Shown piece after piece: positions 59,344 to 64,000 of a stretch of 64,000 nt of DNA. This stretch comes from Streptomyces glaucescens (GTDB taxonomy: Bacteria; Actinomycetota; Actinomycetes; Streptomycetales; Streptomycetaceae). Position numbers and translations under genes: made by a program. The notes beneath the pieces were generated by a model. That model was given only the letters and a program-made list of their open reading frames with translations, was not told the DNA's origin and searched no databases. Numbering within the stretch: the first letter of the stretch is position 1; every line of letters begins with the position of its first letter. The DNA lies in the NCBI RefSeq assembly GCF_000761215.1, contig NZ_CP009438.1:5473501-5537500 (forward strand). Direction: 5' to 3'.

Positions 59344-61152
59344 GTGGACCGCGCCCGCCACATCCGCGTCAGACCGCTCGCCCTGCTCACCGCCGCGGCA
59401 CTGACCCTGCCCGGCATCACCGCCCTCTCGTCGGCCGCCCGCGCGGCCGACCCGGACCTCCTGCGCAACGGAGGCTTCGAAGCCGGCCTCGACGGCTGGA
59501 CCTGCACGGCCGGCACGGCCGTCGGCACACCGGTGCGCAGCGGCACCTCCGCCCTGCGCGCGACCCCGGCCGGCGCCGACCACGCCCGCTGCGCGCAGAC
59601 CGTGACGGTGCGACCCGACTCCGAGTACACGCTCACCGGCCATGTCCGCGGCTCCTACGTGTACCTCGGCGCGTCCGGCACCGGCACCACCGACGTCTCC
59701 GCCTGGACCCAGTCCGCCACCGACTGGCAGCGGCTCACCACCACCTTCCGCACCGGCCCGTCCACCACCCGGGTCACCGTCTACACCCACGGCTGGTACG
59801 GCACCGGCCCCTACCACGCCGACGACCTCTCCCTGACCGGCCCCGGCGCCGGCCCCGCCCAGCCGCCCGCCGCCCCCGCGGGCCTCACCACCGGCAGCGT
59901 CACCGCCACCTCCGTCGACCTGTCCTGGACGGCCGTCCCCGGCGCCACCGGCTACGCCGTCTACCGCGACGGGGCCAAGGTCCGGACCGTCACCGGCACC
60001 ACGGCCACCGTGACCGGCCTGGCACCCTCGACGGCGTACTCCTTCCAGGTCACCGCCGTGAACGACGCGGGCGAGTCCGCCCGTTCGGCGACGGTCACCG
60101 CGACGACGGCGCCCGGCTCCGGCGGCGGCACCCCGGACCTCCCGCCGCACGCCCTGGTCGGCTACCTGCACGCCACCTTCGCCAACGGCTCCGGCTACAC
60201 CCGCCTCGCCGACGTCCCCGACAGCTGGGACGTCATCGACCTGGCCTTCGGCGAGCCGACCTCGGTCACCTCCGGCGACATCCGCTTCACCCGCTGCCCG
60301 GTCACCGAGTGCCCGAACGTCGAGTCCGACGCCGAGTTCAAGGCGGCCGTCAAGGCCAAGCAGGCGGCGGGCAAGAAGGTGCTCATCTCCATCGGCGGCC
60401 AGAACGGCCAGGTGCGGCTCACCACCGCCGCCGCCCGCGACACCTTCGTCTCCTCCGTCTCGAAGATCATCGACGAGTACGGCCTGGACGGCCTGGACAT
60501 CGACTTCGAGGGCCACTCGCTCTCCCTGGACGCCGACGACACCGACTTCCGGAACCCGAAGACCCCGGTGATCGTGAACCTGATCTCCGCGCTGAAGACG
60601 CTCAAGGCGAAGTACGGCGACGACTTCGTCCTCACCATGGCCCCGGAGACCTTCTTCGTCCAGCTCGGCTACCAGTACTACGGCACCGGCAAGTGGGGCG
60701 GCCAGGACCCCCGCGCCGGGGCCTACCTGCCGGTCATCCACGCCCTGCGCGACGACCTCACCCTGCTGCACGTCCAGGACTACAACTCGGGACCGATCAT
60801 GGGTCTCGACAACCAGTACCACTCGATGGGCGGCGCCGACTTCCACATCGCGATGACCGACATGCTGCTCACCGGCTTCCCGGTCGCCGGCGACGCGAAC
60901 AAGGTCTTCCCGCCGCTGCGCCCCGAGCAGGTCGCCATCGGCATGCCGGCCACGACCAACGCGGGCAACGGGCACGTGTCCCCGGCCGAGGTGGTCAGGA
61001 CCCTGGACTGCCTGACCAAGAAGGTGAACTGCGGCTCCTACACCACCCACGGCACCTGGCCCGCGCTGCGCGGCCTGATGACCTGGTCGGTCAACTGGGA
61101 CCGGTTCGGCGGCTGGGAGTTCCAGCGGACGTTCGACGGCTACTTCCGCTGA
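59344..61152 (+). CDS. Secreted family 18 chitinase with CBM and fibronectin III domain
   Basis: 602-residue exported enzyme. Signal peptide about 1-34 (LALLTAAALTLPGITALSSA), then a carbohydrate-binding module (NLLRNGGFEAGLDGWTC-type start), a fibronectin III domain (about 180-262), and a GH18 barrel from about 272. The catalytic motif is DGLDIDFE with the acid Glu near residue 389; the SIGG substrate motif (VLISIGGQNG) is present. The Shine-Dalgarno CGGAGG lies shortly before the GTG at 59344. Degrades chitin under DasR control. Its 3' end overlaps the convergent PAP2 gene by 62 bases. Confidence 0.94.
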   Translation: MDRARHIRVRPLALLTAAALTLPGITALSSAARAADPDLLRNGGFEAGLDGWTCTAGTAVGTPVRSGTSALRATPAGADHARCAQTVTVRPDSEYTLTGHVRGSYVYLGASGTGTTDVSAWTQSATDWQRLTTTFRTGPSTTRVTVYTHGWYGTGPYHADDLSLTGPGAGPAQPPAAPAGLTTGSVTATSVDLSWTAVPGATGYAVYRDGAKVRTVTGTTATVTGLAPSTAYSFQVTAVNDAGESARSATVTATTAPGSGGGTPDLPPHALVGYLHATFANGSGYTRLADVPDSWDVIDLAFGEPTSVTSGDIRFTRCPVTECPNVESDAEFKAAVKAKQAAGKKVLISIGGQNGQVRLTTAAARDTFVSSVSKIIDEYGLDGLDIDFEGHSLSLDADDTDFRNPKTPVIVNLISALKTLKAKYGDDFVLTMAPETFFVQLGYQYYGTGKWGGQDPRAGAYLPVIHALRDDLTLLHVQDYNSGPIMGLDNQYHSMGGADFHIAMTDMLLTGFPVAGDANKVFPPLRPEQVAIGMPATTNAGNGHVSPAEVVRTLDCLTKKVNCGSYTTHGTWPALRGLMTWSVNWDRFGGWEFQRTFDGYFR

Positions 61153-61960
61153 CCCGGGCGGCGCACACGGCGTACAGCGTGAGCAGCACCGCGCCCAGGC
61201 ACCAGCTGGCCAGCACGTCCAGCGGCCAGTGGTAACCCCGCCGGACCAGGCCGAGGCCGACACCGAGGACGAGCGCCGCGCACAGCGCGACCAGGCCGCG
61301 CCGGGCGGCGGCGCGGCGCAGCCACGGCAGCAGGAGCAGTGTCGCGCAGCCGTAGGCGACGACGGCGGTGGCGGTGTGGCCGGACGGGTAGTAGCCGGTG
61401 GCGGGCGGCACCGCCGGGGTGCCCGGGCGGTCGGTCAGCACCTTGAGCGGGACGACGAGCGCGGGCACGAGCGCCATCGCCAGGGCCGCGGCGGCGGCCG
61501 GCCGCCACCAGCGGTCCGTGCCGGCGGCGCGGGCCCGCCGGGCGGCGTACGCCGCGGCGAGCGCGAGCACCGGCACAGCCACCGGGACGTTCCCGAGGTC
61601 GGCGAGGAGTTCGGAGAGCCGGCCGGGACGGACCAGCGCGCCGCTCAGCCGTTCGTCCAGCCGCACCAGCGGGCCGTCCGCGACGACCTGCCAGGTGATC
61701 AGCGCGAAGCAGACCAGGGGGAGGAGAAGGAGGAGGAAGAAGGCCGGCCGCCCCGGAACAGGGGGGGTGGTTCCGGGGCGGCCGAACGGACCGGAACGCC
61801 GCGCGCCCCGGGGGGTCTGGGGCGGGCGACCGTCCGATCGGTGAGGAGATCCGGAGCCGTGGGCCCCGGTGGTGTGCGCGAGGGCACGACCAGGTCGCGA
61901 CTGGGGAGGCCCCGGCCTGGCGTCGCCCACAGTCCCCTGTGGGCGGGGTGTATCTCTCAT
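61091..61960 (-). CDS. PAP2 superfamily membrane phosphatase
   Basis: 289-residue membrane protein. A ~70-residue Pro/Arg/Gly-rich cytoplasmic N terminus precedes about six membrane segments (FFLLLLLPLVCFALITWQVV first). The PAP2 motifs are intact: KVLTDRPGTP (K-x6-RP), YYPSGHTATA (PSGH) and RRGYHWPLDV (R-x5-H-x3-D). It probably dephosphorylates lipid phosphates or undecaprenyl-type pyrophosphates outside the membrane. TAGGTT (61974-61969) ends 8 bases before ATG with no Shine-Dalgarno, suggesting a leaderless start. Confidence 0.88.
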   Translation of the reverse strand: MRDTPRPQGTVGDARPGPPQSRPGRALAHTTGAHGSGSPHRSDGRPPQTPRGARRSGPFGRPGTTPPVPGRPAFFLLLLLPLVCFALITWQVVADGPLVRLDERLSGALVRPGRLSELLADLGNVPVAVPVLALAAAYAARRARAAGTDRWWRPAAAAALAMALVPALVVPLKVLTDRPGTPAVPPATGYYPSGHTATAVVAYGCATLLLLPWLRRAAARRGLVALCAALVLGVGLGLVRRGYHWPLDVLASWCLGAVLLTLYAVCAARVSGSSRRTSAGTPSRRTGPS

Positions 61961-62081
61961 CTGCGTAGAACCTACGGCAGGGCCCGTGCGCGGGACAGCC
62001 GGAACGGCGTCCCGTCATCCACCCCGCACACCTTCTTCACACGCTCTGCCGCAGGCTCCATCAGACGGGCGACGGTCCTGC

Positions 62082-63416
62082 TCAGATGCGCGCGAAGGCC
62101 TGCTCGATGATGTCGAGACCCTCGTTCAGCAGGTCGTCGCCGATCACCAGCGGCGGCAGGAAACGCAGCACGTTGCCGTAGGTGCCACAGGTCAGGACCA
62201 GCAGGCCCTCGGCGTGGCAGGCCTTGGCGAGCGCGGCGGTGGCCTCCGGGTTCGGCTCCTTGGTGGCGCGGTCCTTGACCAGCTCGATGGCGATCATGGC
62301 GCCCCGGCCGCGGACGTCGCCGATGATGTCGAACTTCTCGGCCATGGCACCGAGGCGCGACTTCATGATCGCCTCGATGTTCTTCGCCCTGGCGTTGAGG
62401 TCCAGCTCCTTCATCGTCTCGATCGCGCCGAGCGCACCCGCGCAGGCGACCGGGTTGCCGCCGTAGGTGCCGCCCAGGCCGCCCGCGTGCGCGGCGTCCA
62501 TGATCTCGGCGCGGCCGGTCACCGCGGCCAGCGGCAGACCGCCGGCGATGCCCTTGGCGGTGGTGATCAGGTCCGGGACGATGCCCTCGTCCTCGCAGGC
62601 GAACCACTGGCCGGTGCGGCAGAAGCCGGACTGGATCTCGTCCGCGACGAAGACGATGCCGTTGTCGTTGGCGAACTGCACGATGGCCGGCAGGAAGCCC
62701 TTGGCGGGCTCGATGAAGCCGCCCTCGCCGAGCACCGGCTCGATGATGATCGCGGCCACGTTCTCCGCGCCGACCTGCTTGGTGATCTGGTCGATGGCCT
62801 GCTTCGCGGCCTCGGGACCGGCGTTCTCCGGGCCGGTCGGCCAGCGGTAGCCGTAGGCGACCGGCACGCGGTAGACCTCGGGCGCGAACGGGCCGAAGCC
62901 GTGCTTGTACGGCATGTTCTTCGCGGTCAGCGCCATCGTCAGGTTCGTCCGGCCGTGGTAGCCGTGGTCGAAGACCACGACGGCCTGCCGCTTGGTGTAC
63001 GCACGGGCGATCTTGACGGCGTTCTCGACGGCCTCGGCGCCGGAGTTGAACAGCGCGGTCTTCTTGGCGTGGTCACCCGGGGTCAGCTCGGCGAGGGCCT
63101 CGGCGACCTCCACGTAGCCCTCGTACGGGGTGACCATGAAACAGGTGTGGGTGAAGTCGGCGAGCTGCGCGGAGGCGCGGCGCACCACGGCCTCGGCGGA
63201 GGCGCCCACGGAGGTCACGGCGATACCGGAGCCGAAGTCGATCAGACGGTTGCCGTCGACGTCCTCGATGATGCCGCCGCCCGCGCGCGCCGTGAACACC
63301 GGCAGCACGGAGCCCACACCGGCGGCGACCGCGGCGGTACGGCGGGCCTGAAGCTCCTGCGACTTCGGGCCGGGGATGGCGGTGACGACGCGGCGCTCCT
63401 GCGGGACTGCGGTCAT
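62082..63416 (-). CDS. gabT: 4-aminobutyrate aminotransferase
   Basis: 444-residue class III PLP aminotransferase converting GABA and 2-oxoglutarate to succinic semialdehyde and glutamate. Motifs: NRLIDFGSGIAVTSVGASAE, LFNSGAEAVENAVKIAR, VVFDHGYHGRTNLTMALT, EPVLGEGGFIEPAKGF, FVADEIQSGFCRTG and the PLP lysine in ITTAKGIAGGLPLAAV. AGGAG upstream of ATG 63416. It completes the GABA branch expected downstream of the two aldehyde dehydrogenases in this window. Confidence 0.95.
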   Translation of the reverse strand: MTAVPQERRVVTAIPGPKSQELQARRTAAVAAGVGSVLPVFTARAGGGIIEDVDGNRLIDFGSGIAVTSVGASAEAVVRRASAQLADFTHTCFMVTPYEGYVEVAEALAELTPGDHAKKTALFNSGAEAVENAVKIARAYTKRQAVVVFDHGYHGRTNLTMALTAKNMPYKHGFGPFAPEVYRVPVAYGYRWPTGPENAGPEAAKQAIDQITKQVGAENVAAIIIEPVLGEGGFIEPAKGFLPAIVQFANDNGIVFVADEIQSGFCRTGQWFACEDEGIVPDLITTAKGIAGGLPLAAVTGRAEIMDAAHAGGLGGTYGGNPVACAGALGAIETMKELDLNARAKNIEAIMKSRLGAMAEKFDIIGDVRGRGAMIAIELVKDRATKEPNPEATAALAKACHAEGLLVLTCGTYGNVLRFLPPLVIGDDLLNEGLDIIEQAFARI

Positions 63417-63699
63417 GAGGGCTCCTGGGGGTGTTTCCGGACGCTTGTCTTCTTTTCTCGCAGGTTAGGGCGGGGGAAGGGGGGTGGGCATGCTCCATGT
63501 GGGCGTTGTCGGCGGGGCCGGTTGTCCGTCGTGGACATAGGCGGCGTGGTCCGGGCCGAGGCGCGGCGGCCGGACGACCTCGGTGCGTCCCGCCGCGCCA
63601 CCGGTGAACTCCCCCCGCGCGCGCGTTAGATTGACTCGCTGATGGTGCACAGACCGCCCGCGAACGCGGGACGGAACGGCTGCTCAGGGGGCAAGGGCG

Positions 63700-64000
63700 A
63701 TGGACAGCGAGGGGACCCGGGACGCACGGGGAACGCATGCCGATCCGGTGCCGCGTCCGGCGCGGCCGCCCGAGATGCCGGCGGTGCCGCCCCGGCCCGC
63801 CGCCGCGCCACCCGTGCCGCCGCTCCCCGACGGCTCCGCCTTCCTGACCTGGCTGCGCACCCCCCGGCCCGAGGCGGCGCCCGGCGTGTGGCGGTTCGGC
63901 CACCGGCCCCGCCCCGACGAGGAACCGGAGCGGGTGCCCGGGCGGCAGCTCGTCAGCGGCGCGGTGATCGCCTTCCTGGTCGGCTGGCTGATCTGGTCAC
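63700..64000 (+). CDS. Start of a membrane protein, truncated by the window
   Basis: The frame from ATG 63700 is open to the window end (about 100 residues), with AAGGG upstream. A Pro/Arg/Ala-rich N terminus of ~85 residues (RPPEMPAVPPRPAAAPPVPP) leads to LPDGSAFLTWLRTPRPEAA and then a hydrophobic segment that begins GRQLVSGAVIAFLVGWLIW. Strong third-position GC supports coding. Family not recognisable from this portion. Divergent from gabT across a 283-base gap in which I saw no clear operator. Confidence 0.75.
   Translation, partial: MDSEGTRDARGTHADPVPRPARPPEMPAVPPRPAAAPPVPPLPDGSAFLTWLRTPRPEAAPGVWRFGHRPRPDEEPERVPGRQLVSGAVIAFLVGWLIWS

Overview
The window is a piece of a high-GC actinobacterial chromosome, almost certainly a Streptomyces. 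The evidence is third-position G/C in nearly every codon, frequent GTG starts, the WhiG sporulation sigma factor, a cluster of four type I signal peptidases, a DasR-type chitinase operator, an LAXTG-type surface protein and a mycothiol-dependent isomerase-like protein. The gene order matches the conserved core of Streptomyces chromosomes. I see no insertion sequence, prophage, CRISPR array, rRNA or tRNA.

Layout. (1) 1-5.1 kb: nitrogen signalling (3' end of amtB, glnK, glnD) and ffh. (2) 5.4-7.5 kb: a methyltransferase and a SprT-like zinc protein with an apparently leaderless start. (3) 7.8-19.4 kb: a translation and secretion block (rpsP, KH protein, rimM, trmD, rplS, sipWXYZ, NUDIX, DUF2469, YraN-like, YifB-like, dprA), then whiG. 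(4) 19.4-28 kb: TetR regulator, a secreted M23 peptidase, rpsB-tsf-pyrH-frr-cdsA and rlmN. (5) 28-32 kb: thiBPQ thiamine uptake operon behind a TPP riboswitch. (6) 32-37.6 kb: small accessory genes (isomerase-like, sortase-anchored protein, LOG protein, VOC protein, two-gene ABC exporter). (7) 37.8-41.3 kb: aminotransferase and Lrp regulator divergent from an aldehyde dehydrogenase. (8) 41.5-51.3 kb: MarR/ester cyclase pair, copper P-type ATPase divergent from a His-rich secreted protein, a beta-lactamase-fold hydrolase, glycerophosphodiesterase, adenosine-deaminase family enzyme, DUF4190 and NADAR proteins. (9) 51.5-58.7 kb: aldehyde dehydrogenase, potDABC-like transporter and FAD oxidoreductase. 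(10) 58.7-64 kb: a small conserved protein behind a large hairpin, chitinase, PAP2 phosphatase, gabT and the start of a membrane protein.

How genes work together. Blocks 7 and 9 plus gabT look like one dispersed polyamine/GABA catabolic network: uptake, oxidation or transamination of the amine, oxidation of the aminoaldehyde, and GABA transamination. Similar dyads lie upstream of both aldehyde dehydrogenases, and the Lrp gene sits beside one of them. Nitrogen signalling by GlnK/GlnD lies in the same window.

The most distinctive regulatory signals are non-coding: a TPP riboswitch with a visible anti-Shine-Dalgarno arm; a long hairpin that pairs with the ribosome binding site of an uncharacterised gene at 58.8 kb, preceded by a Crp-like dyad; two CsoR-like operators between the copper genes; a dre site in the chitinase promoter; and at least seven genes whose start codon lies 6-9 bases after a -10-like element with no Shine-Dalgarno sequence. 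I found no clearly new multi-gene system. The best candidates for undescribed biology are the 58.7-59.3 kb hairpin-controlled gene, the SprT-like gene, the sipX/sipY overlap, the 40-base hairpin repeat array at 50.5 kb and the LTQSE-signature ABC exporter.
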